Part shown: positions 45,023 through 57,620 of the stretch, in pieces
How positions within the stretch are numbered: position 1 is the stretch's first letter
Layout: every line of letters begins with the position of its first letter
The notes under the pieces: model-generated
What the model was told of the DNA's origin: nothing
Databases searched by the model: none
Seen by the model: only the letters and a program-made list of their open reading frames with translations
Position numbers and translations under genes: made by a program
Assembly: GCA_039720395.1 (NCBI GenBank)
Contig: CM077823.1
Span: 11,178,107 to 11,242,106, forward strand
Source: Liquidambar formosana
Lineage: Eukaryota > Streptophyta > Magnoliopsida > Saxifragales > Altingiaceae
DNA: 64,000 nt
Direction: 5' to 3'

Positions 45023-45706
45023 TTACTGTGAAGCTGTTACGACAGAGAGACACTCCAGTCCTTCACCATCTGCAATTGTAGTAACAACAAAGTATCTTGG
45101 CACCACCACTAATTGACCAGCCTGCGCTTTCGTATCCAAGACACACAACATACATAACTTGAACTGCTGAATCTGCAGTGTACATTAGTGAGCACAACGC
45201 ACTAGCATCCAGCTTTACAAGGTTGGCACTCAGTCCAATTTCTCCAAGCAAAGGAATTTGGGATGCTGTCAAAGTAGTGACTAGTCCATCTTTCACATTG
45301 ATATCAGGTAGTGCATCATCAATGTTGAAAATCAATTCATTAACGGCTTCCTCTCATGGCTGTGGCATGCTTTTTCCTTGTTCGAGCTTAGTGAACACAA
45401 CACCAGTTTGGCTTTTCACGAGCTTATTTGCTTCCTGGTGGTCCGTATCATAAGCCCTGCTAATAATTTCAGTAGAGAAACCTGCCAAGATATCTCGGCC
45501 ACCGGTGAATTAGAAAAATGTGAATTCGCCTGGAACAAGGGCCTTCGAAGTTTCACCCAAGAGAAGCACAACCAATTCCGAATCTCCATTATAGTACCAG
45601 CATGATACCACTCCATTCGGTACAGGTATGGCATCTCCTTTCTTGAAGTTCAATACTTTCTCTTCAGATGAGTTGGGAAATATCATTCCAACTATTCCAC
45701 CACTAC
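45023..45706 (-). pseudogene. 11S-globulin-like cupin pseudogene (last exon)
   Basis: The minus strand after an AG acceptor (45707-45708) encodes SGGIVGMIFPNSSEEKV, FKKGDAIPVPNGVVSCWYY, ELVVLLLGETSKALVPGEF, FSTEIISRAYDTDHQEANKL, INVKDGLVTTLTASQIPLLG, LVKLDASALCSLMYTADSAV and QLVVVPRYFVVTTIADGEG. This follows the two-cupin glutelin/11S-globulin-like family (Arabidopsis At1g07750/At2g28680 type). Defects are an in-frame TAA at 45510-45512, a TGA further on, and a deletion with frameshift of about 20 residues after VMYVV. A stop at 45023-45025 ends it short, where LINE sequence begins. Earlier exons are not seen. Confidence 0.85.
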
Positions 45707-45716
45707 CTACACAGAA

Positions 45717-46600
45717 TTAAAAGATTACAGAAAATGCATATGAAGATCCTTTTGAAGTTTGAATGAATAGGTAAATAAGAAGCCAACAAAGATTCACTAG
45801 GCTGAGTTCAGGTTTTGTGGATTTGGGTCCTTTTTATTTGGTTTATAATCATTTTGCATGTGCAAAGTTGGGTCTGGTTTGACTTGGACATATTCTTGAA
45901 CTAGTAAATGATCCCTGATGCTAATAGCATAGTAGCTTATAAGTTAGGGCGATTTGTCTTACTTGTTTAGTGAATGAACTCGGGATCAAGCTCATGGAAG
46001 AGTATTGATAACTAGTCATTGATGTAAGTGGGGTTTAGGAGGGAAGATTCTTTCCATTTATTGGATGATCTAGTGAAATATGGACCATTTATAACACATG
46101 GGATAAGACTCACCAAAACATGTGGGGCCCACATGATCTGAACGGTCTATTGCAATTGAGAGGATCCTTGGTTTAGGATTTTAGGGATATATAAACGTGG
46201 ATCCTATCGACCAATTGAAAAAATAAATATTCGTAAATAATAAAAATAAAAATAACTAAATTAATATAAATTACGTGACACTTGACAACCTTACCCACAG
46301 ATAAGTAGCTTGACTGCTTGAGTTTATTTGGTTTGGTACTTTGGTTAAGGGCTTAGCTAGGTACGTAGGTTATGCAGTTTTAGTTGAGTTGGTTCCATCG
46401 CAGATTTCTACTCCTATTAAAAATCACTTATTAGATCCTCTTTCTCAAACCTCAGATTTCGAGCTGTGACATGTGTTCCTATTCACTCCGGTCCTTTGAT
46501 CAAGCCTTTTTTTTTTTTTTTTTTAATAACATGACAAAAGAAAAGAAATCAATTGAGAAATATAGAAGTTAATTGGCCAAGTATGTACACTTACCTTGAA
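45717..46600. other. Non-coding host DNA
   Basis: Intron or intergenic-like sequence between the cupin exon and the WAT1-like flank. Nothing recognised. Confidence 0.5.
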
Positions 46601-46784
46601 GAATGTAACAATGTACATTGCTAGACTACGTAGTCTGAATGTACATTGCTAGACCAGAAACCACGAGAGCCTGCAATTATTAGTTATGATCAGACCATAA
46701 AGTAGTATTGTATTCTCTTTGCAAACAAATATAAAAGCACATTAGGGTGAATATTAGGACTTCTTTTTAATATGCATGACTCAC

Positions 46785-46946
46785 CCCGTAGAAGTATGCA
46801 AGCATTTGTATATTGAAATCCACAAACCACGAAATTCCCCTTCCTCTCTCCAATACCAATGCCACTCCAAAGTTTATAATTGCACCAACTGTGCATACAA
46901 ATGCTGTGATGGCAAGGGCACTTGGGTATCCTTCGATTGTTTTACC
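46785..46946 (-). pseudogene. WAT1-related (MtN21/EamA) transporter exon
   Basis: A 162-nt open exon on the minus strand lies between a TTTAACAG acceptor and a GTGAGT donor, phase 0 at both ends. It encodes GYPSALAITAFVCTVGAIIN, then ALVLERG, and ends LAYFYG. This matches the exon of WAT1-related plant transporters with consensus YPA.LSLTA..C..G......V.L..ER...W and ..LLA..YSG. It is undamaged, but no complete neighbouring exon set was found, so I call it an isolated exon of a disrupted gene. The family call rests on pattern memory. Confidence 0.55.
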
Positions 46947-48737
46947 CTGTTAAAGTAAAAAGAAGCCACGAAAATTAAAGATGGTATTTTAAGACATTGC
47001 ATTTAATATTACATTATGACCATGCAATCATGTGCAATAGCAAATTTGTCCTCGAAGAATCTTTAAAACAAACGATTTGAAGTCTACCATTCATATATCA
47101 ATGCAGTCAATTTTCACTTTTGTCAAATGAAAACTTAATCTTTGAACATCAACTATTAAGTGTCTCAAGTTAATCAAGATATCAAGCAAGAACGGCAAAA
47201 TATGGGAATTGTGTACCTCACTACCTCTCAATAAGAACCATCCATGTATCAATGGCCTTTAGGATCTAATGTGAAACAATTAATCACATTGTGAGATCAT
47301 TGAGCTCTAGCAAAAAGTAGTAACTAAACAATTATTACATGAAAGCTTGAGTGCCTGCAAACAATTGTATAATTTACTTTAACATTAACACACACAAAGA
47401 AAAAAGAAAAAAGAAGGTAATGGTGGCATGCTCATCTTGTGTGACAACACTACAGAGCAAGTGGATCTTCTAGGATGATAGCCATCTGACAACACTCCAA
47501 AGAAAGTGGCGCTTCTGTTTTACGTGTTCAACACTTCTTTCAAGAATAAGACTGAATTTCGATGGAACTATTCTGGTTCTTTGCGAGTGTGAAGATGTCT
47601 TAATTCTTGAATTCCAAAAGAATTCATTATTATTTTAACCTAGTACAAATTATGGTACAGACGTGTCAACCATGGACACTTTTAGCACTGCAGGCAGCAG
47701 CAGCAGCAATGGTGACTGCTATCTCAATATGTCATCAATGGCGTCATCAATGGCAGAAGGGCATAAGCAAGAGAGAATTTTAATTGAATGGGTTTTGGGT
47801 ATTTCTCTTGACTGATCCATATTTGTTACCCAAATAAAAGATCCACAAGACAAGGGCAGTTGTATTCAAAGAAAATCAACGACCATAAAAAGTTGTAAGA
47901 GTTAACATCGGGTGTAAGTGTGATCGCTCCCCATATTCAAAATACTAAATTGTAAGTTGGCTTTTAGCTAAATGAAATTAAAACCGAGATGATTATATGA
48001 GAAACTAGGACTAAATTGGTCAGGTTATTACTTTCACTTCTTATTGTTTGGCCTTCGTTCAATTGAAATCAAGAAAAACAAATACGAATTTGTAAAAGGT
48101 TTAGATGATAAAGTAAATATATTTTCTCAAAGAAAGCATTCAAAATTTCTGTCCTAGAAGGATGAATAAAATATATCAAAAGGAAAAAGGAAAAACTGTC
48201 TCAGAATCTCTATCAGCACACAAGCGTGGACACACACATATCTATGTAGACAAAATATGGGAAAGTAAGAGTTTGAATCATTTCAGGCCCGGAAATATTT
48301 TGCCTAAAAAGAAAGATGGACACTTTTAACATTGGAGTCTTTTTTCTGATTGAATTTGGACCTGAGATACTGTTTTGTAAGAATAGAGATTTCTAGTAAA
48401 AGTGAGTAGTGAGAGACTGTTCATTGTAAAAGAGATCCAACATTGAAAAAGATAAACTCTTTTAATAAAAATTCATTTTATTGGAAATATAACTACATCT
48501 CCCGATTCTATATCTTGTATCTTATTGATTGAATCCATTGAAGTGAAAATGTGAAATGTTTATAAGTTGATACGATGAAAACATAAAACAAGGCTAAATA
48601 TATGACCAACAGGGCATGCATAGTCTTTTGAGTAAGTACTCATAAAAAACATTTTATCCCAGAATAAAAATTAATATTACTCGAAATATTTTTACTTGTC
48701 AAAAGAAGGAAAATTCTGGAATGACAATGAAAATGCT
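46947..48737. other. Non-coding host DNA
   Basis: No gene recognised on either strand; possibly intron of the WAT1-like gene. A (CAG)n-like short run lies near 47693. Confidence 0.5.
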
Positions 48738-48745
48738 ATTTTGAC

Positions 48746-49447
48746 TAGGGGTGTTAATGGTTTTGGTTAAAACCGAAAACCAAACCGAACCGAGCGGTTT
48801 GGTTTGGTTTTTTTGTCATTAGGTTTGGTTATGGTTTTAATTTTAGAAAACCGAACTTAATTGGTTTGGTTTTGGTTTTCAATTTTAAAAAACCAAACCA
48901 AACCGAAAAACCGAAAAAACCAAAAAATATAATATATATATATATATATATTTATATTTATAATTTTATATTATCTATATATATATATATAAACTTAAAG
49001 TTTGTAAATTCCCAATTTTAATAAGGGTAAAATAGGTAATGGGCTTGTTTTTGTTGATTTTAAGTTTCTTATTGTTTTCCTTTTTTTAGACTGACATGTA
49101 TTAAATTAGTTATTAATGTTGTGTGTGATATTGACATATTGATATATGTCAATATGTTTCTATTTTGATACAATGTTTGTTTTTTTAGTTGCTAATGTAA
49201 TGCTTTTATTAAAAATGTTTTTATTTGGAGTTTGGCATGTCATTTTTTTCAACTTCAATTATTTGTTGTTACTTTATAGGTTAAAACCGAAACCGAACCG
49301 AACCAAACCGAAATATAATGGTTTGGTTTGGTTTGGTTTTTTTTTAGTATGGTTTGGTTTTGGTTTGGGAAGAAAAAAACCGAAGTATAATGGTTTGGTT
49401 TGAAATCTCCTCTAAAACCGAACCAAACCGAACCATTAACACCCCTA
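48746..49447. mobile_element. hAT-type MITE, copy 1
   Basis: 702 bp with terminal inverted repeats TAGGGGTGTTAATGG/CCATTAACACCCCTA and the 8-bp duplication ATTTTGAC (48738-48745, 49448-49455). Subterminal regions are packed with GGTTTGGTTT and AACCGAACC repeats. The 8-bp duplication indicates hAT transposase. There is no coding capacity. Confidence 0.92.
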
Positions 49448-49525
49448 ATTTTGACGGTGAAAAACAACCTCCAAAGTGCCAGAGCAAGCTATCTTTTTCG
49501 CTTACCTTGGCAATCTAAGCACAGG

Positions 49526-49558
49526 CTATTTTATTTTATTTTATTTTATTTTATTTTT
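49526..49558. repeat. (TTTTA)n microsatellite
   Basis: Six or so TTTTA units in a row. Confidence 0.9.
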
Positions 49559-49578
49559 CTATCATTATACATTGAAGC

Positions 49579-49724
49579 TGTTAAAGTTATTACTTGTTAG
49601 TATGCGTATATTTGTCTTTTTAGTCTTTATTATTATATATAAGGGGCTGCCTGATCTTTGTAGGGTTAAGCCACCTAATTTCATCATCTCTTCTTCTGTC
49701 ATATTTCTTCTTCACTAGTTTACA
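49579..49724 (+). repeat. Short 5' LTR of the decayed copia element
   Basis: About 146 bp from TGTTAAAGTTATTAC to TAGTTTACA. The right end is fixed by the primer site; the left end is the most likely TGTT and is less certain. Confidence 0.55.
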
Positions 49725-49736
49725 TGGTATCAGAGC
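49725..49736 (+). promoter_or_regulatory. Primer binding site, initiator tRNA-Met
   Basis: TGGTATCAGAGC, the standard plant copia primer site. Confidence 0.9.
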
Positions 49737-50487
49737 ATCCTACCACCACGTACGTGACCAGCCCTAGCATCTGTCAATTAACATCCTTCAGCCTTCAGCA
49801 ACACAGTCGAACATCACCTGCCATGTAATAGCCCCAATAGTACCATGAAGAACCCTATTCTAACCTAGTCAATCGGTACCAGACCTATTTTGGACCCAGC
49901 CGACCCATCAAACTCCACTCTAGCCTCTGTTGCACCATGAAGAAACCTCTTCCTGCCTAGTCAATCACTACCAGTTCTGATTTGGATCCAGCTGATTGAC
50001 CCAAACTCCACTCCAGCCTTTGTCGATCAACACGAGATCTCCCAAAGTCAGTCAAGCAGCATACAGGGTTCCTACACATTAGTCAAGTCCTGTAGATGTC
50101 CCATTGACCTTCTTGCAACACAGTAGCAGCTTCATATCCCTTGGTCAATTCTCTCCACCGCTGTTTCATCTTTGTAGAATGTACTACTACAGTTTTTTTT
50201 TTAACATCAAGAGCTTTCTAAACAGTATCAGGTACTTCCCAGTAATATTTATGGGTTCCCAGCACTTATTTGTTGTCATGTGTGGGGTTTGTTTGATGCA
50301 ACAATCTGTTCTAATATATAGTAGTTGGTGTGTTAGAAGTTCGAAGGTTTTTTGGAGTATGTTATTAGTGAAGTTGTGACAGTGCTTGTTGATTAAGGTG
50401 TTGTGTGGATATTTGTGGTGATTGTGGGGTTTTTAGAGGACCACAAAGAAGGTACAATACTTGCAGTTGGTTGGTTTATTTGTATTG

Positions 50488-51451
50488 ATGGCTGAATCAA
50501 GTTCCACGAAATTGAGTTCTGTCCCTTCATCTAATGCTGTTAATATGCAAGTTACCACCATAAAGTTTAATGGTGCAAATTAATTGTTGTGGACAAAAGC
50601 AATGAAGGTTGCATTAGGTGCGAGGTAGAAGCTAAAGCTTATTTCATCGGGTCCTCCATCTCATGACAATAAGGAGTATGAGGCGTGGCAAGTAAACAAC
50701 TTTGTGGTAATGTCATGGTTATGGAACAGTATGGAGCCATCAGTGAGCTCTAATGTTATGTTTTGCCCATAGCAAAGGAGATTTGGGAGGTAGTTCAAGA
50801 GATGTATTCCATGGAGAAGAATGTGTCTCGGGTTTATGATGTTTATCAAAACTTGTTTAATCTCAACCGGTCTGGAAAGTGAGTTAGTGAGTATTATAGC
50901 AATTTTAAAGGGTTGTCAGATGAACTGAATCAGTATCATCCTGTGAAAAGTGATGCGGAGGTACTAAAGCGCCAGCGTGAAGAATTTTACGTTTCTAAAT
51001 TCCTTTCTGGTCTTGATTAGTCTTCAGACAGTTAAATCACAGATTTTGGCAAGAGATGGGAGTATTCCTTCATTGATAATGTTTATGCTTGAGTACAATA
51101 TGTTGCAACAAGATCCTCATCATCTGAGACTTCTAATAAGGACAATTCCGCCTTAGTAAGTTCTAGGGCACAGCAGAGTTCTTTTCGACGTAGAGGTAAT
51201 TCTTTTGGTGGTAGTATGCGTGGTCATGGTAACTTTGGAGGTCGTAGAGGTTCTGGTGGTCGTGGTTTTGGGAGTTAGAATTTCAATTTGGAGAGCTATA
51301 GGGGTTGCTGTAGTGACTTTGATAGGGGCCGTGGTAGAGATAGTGTTTGCAAGTGTACTTTTTGTGGAGGCGAGAATCACATAGTGAAGCGTTGCTATGA
51401 TCTTCATGGTAAGCCTTGGACCAATTCTTCTAATCCAGTTGTTGCCCCAAG
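50488..51451 (+). pseudogene. gag: Copia gag, broken
   Basis: It starts MAESSSTKLSSVPSSNAV; LLWTKAMKVALGAR, EYEAWQVNNFVVMSWLWNSM and VSRVYDVYQNLFNLNRSG are typical of copia gag (UBN2-like). The knuckle CTFCGGENHIVKRC is intact CX2CX4HX4C. Stops include TAA at 50581-50583 and several more, plus frameshifts after about 51010. The C-terminal part is interrupted by the solo LTR at 51452. Confidence 0.82.
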
Positions 51452-52773
51452 TGAGCAACCCTAGAGGAGGGTGAATAGGATTTTCGACGAAGTATGGAAT
51501 TCAATGCAATCTTAAAAATCAGATTATTGCAAGTAAGATAAAATCAAAAACAAGCAATAAGATAATCAATAAGAAGATTAATAGTAAGAGATTGCAAACA
51601 ATGTTTTAACAACGTTCAGCCTCTCCACCTACGTCCTCGCCTCAAGAGCTCGCTTGAGGATTCTTCAATCCATTATACCAATCTCCTTGTAGGTGGAGAT
51701 CAAACCTTTTACAACCTCACAAGTGTTCTTCACCAACACTTGCACAAATGCACTCTTCAAGTGCTACAAATTGGGGTTCTCTCAACCCTTCAATATAAGA
51801 TAATTTGAGTTTGTTTTTGTGCTAAGAAAGCTCTCTCAAAAAGTAAATACAAAACAATTTCAAACACACTAAACTATTGATTGAATCTGAATGAATGCTC
51901 ACAAGAGAATTAGGGCTTGTAATAAATGATCTTGTTGTGTAATCAATGAATAATCATAAATGAGTTTAAACCCTTTTACATATAGTCCTTTGGTCATATA
52001 TGACCATTTGGGTTCAATAAATTCCGGGACTCAGAGTTAAGTGGGCATTTAATACTCAATAGACCGTTTAAAAAACTAGCCATTATGTGTCATCCCGAGG
52101 ATTTCAGCCGACTGAAAATACTTTCAACCGTCTAAAACTTCCATTTCAACTGTCTGACTAAGGCTACTAAAAATTCTAGAGATGCTATAAACTGGAGTCT
52201 TTTGCTTCAAACTTTTAGCCATCGGTAAACTTTCAACCGTATCAAAGAGATTTTCAGCTGGCTCAAATAGCCGTCTAAAATTTCTAGAGAGCTAAAAATA
52301 ACCTGAGTTTTAGCCTGCTGAAACTGCATTTTCAACCATCTGAAATCTCTTTCAGCCGTCTGAAAATACACTATAGCAAACTTATGTTCATTTCATTCAG
52401 GCAAGAAGTCTTGGGATTAAAATCCCTCAACTTTGATAGCACAATGGATCGTTTAGGCATTAAAATAAATAATAAGCAAAATACTAAACCCTTTTACTTA
52501 TGTGAGCAAATATTGAGATTAATCTTACATACATCTCCTAAAATTCTCACAACTTGACATGTTTCTATTCTTGATCAATTCTTGAATGTCGGATAGAGCC
52601 ATGCGCTGACTTTATGAGGCTCTTAGCTTTGGATGATGTTTATGTCCTTACATTGTTGCAATTTGATCTTTGATGCATGAGTAAGCCTTGATACCTGTCT
52701 TGAATAAATCTTTGACATCATCTTATGTATTGTTATCACCAAAATTATGGGATTGAAACCATTTAAGCCAACA
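51452..52773 (-). mobile_element. Solo LTR within copia gag-pol, probably SIRE-like
   Basis: About 1322 bp; the minus strand begins TGTTGGCTTAAATGG, followed by TTTTGGTGATAACAAT, a phrase common in SIRE-type LTRs. Flanks CCAAG and CCAAT match at four of five bases. Gag resumes on the far side. The top-strand phrase CCTAGAGGAGGGTGAATAGG resembles 59713-59734 in the other minus-strand LTR. Confidence 0.6.
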
Positions 52774-53580
52774 CCAATTATGTACCCTTTGGACGACAAC
52801 AACTCAATTCCCTCTCAGAAAGTTAGTGCTTCAATTCCACCAACCGCTACATCCACTAGTGATTCGGTCACTCTCTCAAGGGAGGAGTATAATGCCTCAA
52901 TCCAAAATCAAAATTAGATGTCTCTTTCTGATACAATAGCTTTTGCTCATTTTGGTAACATAGCATGTTTTTCATCATCTCCTTCTACTCCGTAGGTAAT
53001 AGACTCTAAAGCCTAAAAGCACATGACTAGTAAGAATACTTTATTTTCTACCTTAAATTGTCCGCGTCCTAATTCCTCAGTGGTTTTAGTGGTTTTGGCG
53101 GATGGTAGTTCTTATGCCACGATGGGTAGTGGTACAATTCATCCTATTCCTATTTTTAACCTTTCTTCTGTACATTACATCCCCAAGTTCCGCTTTAATC
53201 TTTTATCTATTAACAAACTAACAAAGGCTCGTAATTTTCTTTAACCTTTTTCCCTTCTCATTGTATTTTTCAAGACCTCAGCTCGAAGAGAATGATTGGT
53301 GGAGGTCATGAGAAGGATGGACTTTATTACTTGGATTCTAGTCCCACTAGACAATCTATCATCATTACAAGCGAGCGTTTCTCCTCATCAATAGCACTGT
53401 CATCTGGGTCTTCCGTTCCTGCAATCTATAAAACTTTTGTTTCCTTCATTTCAATCTATTTAGTTTTGAGTGTGAAGCATGTCAGTTAGGAAGGCATCAT
53501 AGGGTTTCTTTTTCACTAAGACAAAATAATTATTGGCGTACACCTTTTGAGTTTAATGCATTCTGACATTTGGGGTCTAT
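52774..53580 (+). pseudogene. pol: Copia protease/GAG-pre-integrase remnant
   Basis: VIDSKA at the place of the protease DSGA (active-site glycine lost) is followed by a stop. Then come LADGSSYATMGSGTIHP, VHYIPKFRFNLLSINKL, MIGGGHEKDGLYYLD, CEACQLGKHHRVSF and FNALHSDIWG, which lead into integrase, where the sequence breaks off. Multiple stops and frameshifts. Confidence 0.82.
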
Positions 53581-54619
53581 AGACACCGAAATTTTGTCCA
53601 ACAACCTCCAAACAAAAGCAGCAATCCCGTCAATACTGGGATTTAACCAGACAAATGTCACACATACTCAAAATTCAATTTAACCCATGGAATTCTAGTC
53701 AAATCTAAGGAATCCATTTTAGCAATCTAGCCTCCAAGCCATTAGTCCAGTCTAGGGGACCACACAAAGGTAGGACCTCTTCAAGCCGTGATCAACCACC
53801 CAATGCAGCTTTGGGCACATCAATTCTATGGATCCAATAATCCAATTGACAATCAAACATCACCACGCTTCATCCAAACCTCTAAGCCAAGTTTAGAGAC
53901 CTTATCTCTTAAAGCCAACCACCTGATCGTGGTTCGATTGATTTAAAAACATCACCACCATACGATTCAAAGTGAAATCTTTCTGATCCACTGTTTGAAC
54001 CCCTAATTGAAGTTTAGGGCATCCCATTAAGAAATCCATCAGTCCAATCATCCATCGGTCCACTCCAAAACCCTAATCGAACCCTACGGCAACTCTGGGT
54101 GGCCCGTTTCATGATCTTTACCATACGATCTTCCAATAAAGTCTTTTGAATCATCATTAATATTCACATATCACAATTAGGGCATTCAAGTACCAAGATC
54201 ATCGGTCCAATTGCAAAATTGTAGATCCCGAAACCCTAATTCAACTACTACAACTCTGGGTCACTCGATTCTCAAAATCTCACCTGATCAAATCATTCTA
54301 CATCATCAATGAAACCCCTAAGACATGCTTAGGATGTTTCAATCCAAGAATCAACGTTCTTATCACGGACCAGGACTCCAAAACCCTTGTCATCGTCTGG
54401 GGACAAACTTTGGGTGACTTGATTCTTCAAAATCATTCCTCTGGTGGGCAATCCAACTGTTGGATTTCAAATTCAAGACACCAAGATCAATTTAAGACCC
54501 TCCGATCAAAGATCGAAAGTCATAGACCTTGCCATCAACAAAACCCTAATCAGTGGCCCAATTGGTGCAATACGCACAGCCAGAGCATCTGAATGAGTTT
54601 TTGAAAGAACCATTTCCTT

Positions 54620-54732
54620 AAGCCACTGGGGCTAGCCTTGTGGTGATGGAGGGTGGGGGAAAAGGGTAGGAATAGGATGGGTTAGGGGTTCGAACCCCTC
54701 CCAATGTACCCAAAAAAAAAAAAAAAAAAAAA
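54620..54732 (+). mobile_element. tRNA-derived SINE, plus strand
   Basis: A-box-like TAGCCTTGTGG (54633-54643), perfect B-box GGTTCGAACCC (54687-54697), and an A21 tail (54712-54732). The body matches the reverse copy at 40686-40822. Confidence 0.7.
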
Positions 54733-55119
54733 CCCACCACTCCCCACACTTAGCCCCAAATCAAACTTCGGGAACCTAAGTTTCAATCTACATTTAAAAT
54801 TGACCCATGAAATCGCTCAAATCAAAGATCAGTTGAAAGCGATCGAACGATGGGGGTGTGTAGTATGCTCCCTACCACACCCAATCATCTCCTAAAGATT
54901 AGATAAGGGCACACAGCCCTAGGAATCACAATTTTTTAGGGAAATCATTGATGGTTTGACAAAAAAGTTGTCCACTCCTACCATGTAGGCGTGGGTATCC
55001 TACCCTTTTTTACTTTTACTCGCAAGATTCCTCTGCGGGTGAAATAGCGTGTAGCAGAGGGCAAAACCTACTCACTCCTACTAGGCATGAGTTCCCTATT
55101 AGGTAGAATGCCTTTTTGC

Positions 55120-55741
55120 TAGGGGTGTTAGTGGTTTAGGTTTTGGTTTGGCTTTTTTGTCATTAGGTTTGGTTTTGGTTTTAATTTTAGAAAACCAAAT
55201 TAAATTGGTTTGGTTTTGGTTTTCATGTTTAAAACCAAACCAAACAGAAAAGGTAAATTTCAAACTTTAGTTTGTAAATTTCCTATTCTAATAAGGGCAG
55301 AATAAGTAATAGATTCAAAATAATAGTACAAAACTTACTGGAGTACAAAACCTACTGAATAGTGAGTATTGACTAAGTGACTAGTGATATTGCCATGTAT
55401 TAGATTGGAGATTTCAACTTGAATTGACATATGTCAATATGTTTCCATTTTGATACAATGTTTAATGTTTTTTTTAGTTGCTAATGTAATGCTCTTATTA
55501 AAAATGTTTTTATTTGGAGTTCGGCATGTCATTTTTTTCATTTTCAATTATTTATTGCTACTTGATAGGTTAAAACTGAAACCAAACTAAACCAAATCAA
55601 AATTTTTTGGTTTGGTTTGGTTTGGTTTGGTTTTTTTATAGTGTGGTTTGGTTTTAGTTTGGTAAGAATAAAACCGAAGTATAATGGTTTGGTTTGAAAT
55701 CTACCCTAAAACCGAACCAAACCAAACCACTAATACCCCTA
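55120..55741. mobile_element. hAT-type MITE, copy 2
   Basis: 622 bp with ends TAGGGGTGTTAGTGG and CCACTAATACCCCTA and the 8-bp duplication CTTTTTGC (55112-55119, 55742-55749). It belongs to the same family as 48746-49447, sharing an internal AT-rich core as well as the ends. Confidence 0.92.
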
Positions 55742-57004
55742 CTTTTTGCCACTGTTTGACCTTCTTGACCTTACAAATGGGGATATTTCCAATTCAAATC
55801 TTTTTCTAAATTCCTTCCACATCCCAAACTTCCAAGAATGCCCTTCTAGATGACCTAAATACCCCTAAAAATTCTCCCAAAAAACCCTACAAATACACCC
55901 CCAATTCCATTTCAACACACATTCTATCCTCCCTACATTCTCCCAACCTCTACTCTCAATCCTCACTTCTAAATTGCTGCCATTATCACCCCAAAACCCC
56001 TACTCAAATTAGCCTCTAATCACATTAGGATTATACCCTTAATCCACCTCCCTAAAACCCCATTAGCATAGGATAATGCATGTAAACATGCATTAACTCC
56101 CATCAATCCTAAACGTCAATCCATTTCATCATTCAAACAATACTTGGAGCACAAAAGGAGCACTTGAAGGAGGTTTTTGGAAGCCTAGAGAAAGCATCAT
56201 CAACTCCACTTAAGCAAAGCAAAGGTGATAATCACCTATACTAGGTGAGCTTCTCTTTTAATCCCATTTCGGTTTTTCAATTCCTAGTGTTATAATCTCT
56301 ATTTTGCAGCCCTCAATATGTGAAGTGCAACCCTTCTTCCTCTTATCCAAGGATGCATTCATGGCTCTTGACATGTGGCATGGAGAGGGCAAAGCCTAGT
56401 ACAAGGGATTTGAGGCTAGAAGACCCGAAACCACCCATTTGCATGCTAACCATTCCCAATAGGATGCTAGCATCTATTTTTCTTTCTTTTGATTGCATGT
56501 GGGTTTGATTTTTGTGTGATGTGTGAAATGGAAGTTTAAATATGTCAAAAATCAATTTGATACTAAAGCAAAATCAAAGTGGGCAAGGTTAGGATCATGT
56601 ATGCATGCATATTGTTTCACTAACCTCTTCTTGTTGACCTTCCTCCACTTTGGCTCTATTTAGGGGGTAGTGATCCCTTGACCCTCCTCCAAACCATTTG
56701 TACTTTACTGATGGTTGTGGTCCCTTGACCCTCCTTTTATACATTTGCGATTATCAAAAGAAATATACATCGCATACATCAATTCCACACCTTACCAAGG
56801 TTCATAGTGTTTATGTACCCATTGATTATTTGGTGTGTTTATTCCAAAGTTTCATACAAGATGATGTTGATTTGTTAATATCCATGTAATTAACTAAAAT
56901 CAACGGCCTTTGGTAAGCCACCACGCTATGGACCCGACCTAAGCACTAAGTACTCAAATCTGTCCCTAGCATGGCAACCTACTGCCATCCATGGACTAAA
57001 ATAT

Positions 57005-57620
57005 CCACGATATTTTCGATATATCCATGATATATCTGTGTATCCATACCCCTCGATACGATATCTAACTGATATATCTTTTTTCGCAAAATATCTTTAC
57101 GATATTTTCGATATTATTGATAAAATCTCAATATATCTCGATATATCCATAATATATTCTTTCTTTCACATGGTATCGTCAATATATCGAATATATCCAC
57201 TATATCGAGGATATATATCTACGATATTGAGTTATTCATTTTCTTGTTATTGTGTTAAAATTTATCACCTCTTACTCTTTTAATATTGATTTACATAAAT
57301 ATTTCAATTATACTAATGGCCTAAATTAGTGTTATGAAGTAACAACTTTCATTTACTTTGTTAAATTATACATTCTTTCGCTCCGTGCGTGGCACAATTT
57401 TTATACCCTACATAATAAATACTTGTCTAATACACATTTAAATTGCAATATTTTGATTTTAAACTGTTCATTAAAGTCTAATCATTGTAGTTTCAATAGA
57501 AGTATACTTGTTTAACTAACAATATCCGTCATATCTCTTAATCGATATCGAAATTTTCGATATATCCATCCATATTTATGATATATCTGTGTTTTTAGAC
57601 CCTCGATATATCCATCGATA
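57005..57620. repeat. AT-rich repeat of CGATATATCC phrases
   Basis: Imperfect direct repeats: TTTTCGATATATCCATGATA near 57013 recurs as TTTTCGATATATCCATCC near 57555, each followed by ATATATCTGTGT and later CCCTCGATA. It may be a mobile element edge or satellite-like DNA; no clear ends. Confidence 0.55.

Noticed and set aside
57038..57283. 81-codon ORF in the CGATATATCC repeat
   Set aside because: Isoleucine/tyrosine-rich translation of an AT-rich repeat; no support as a gene.
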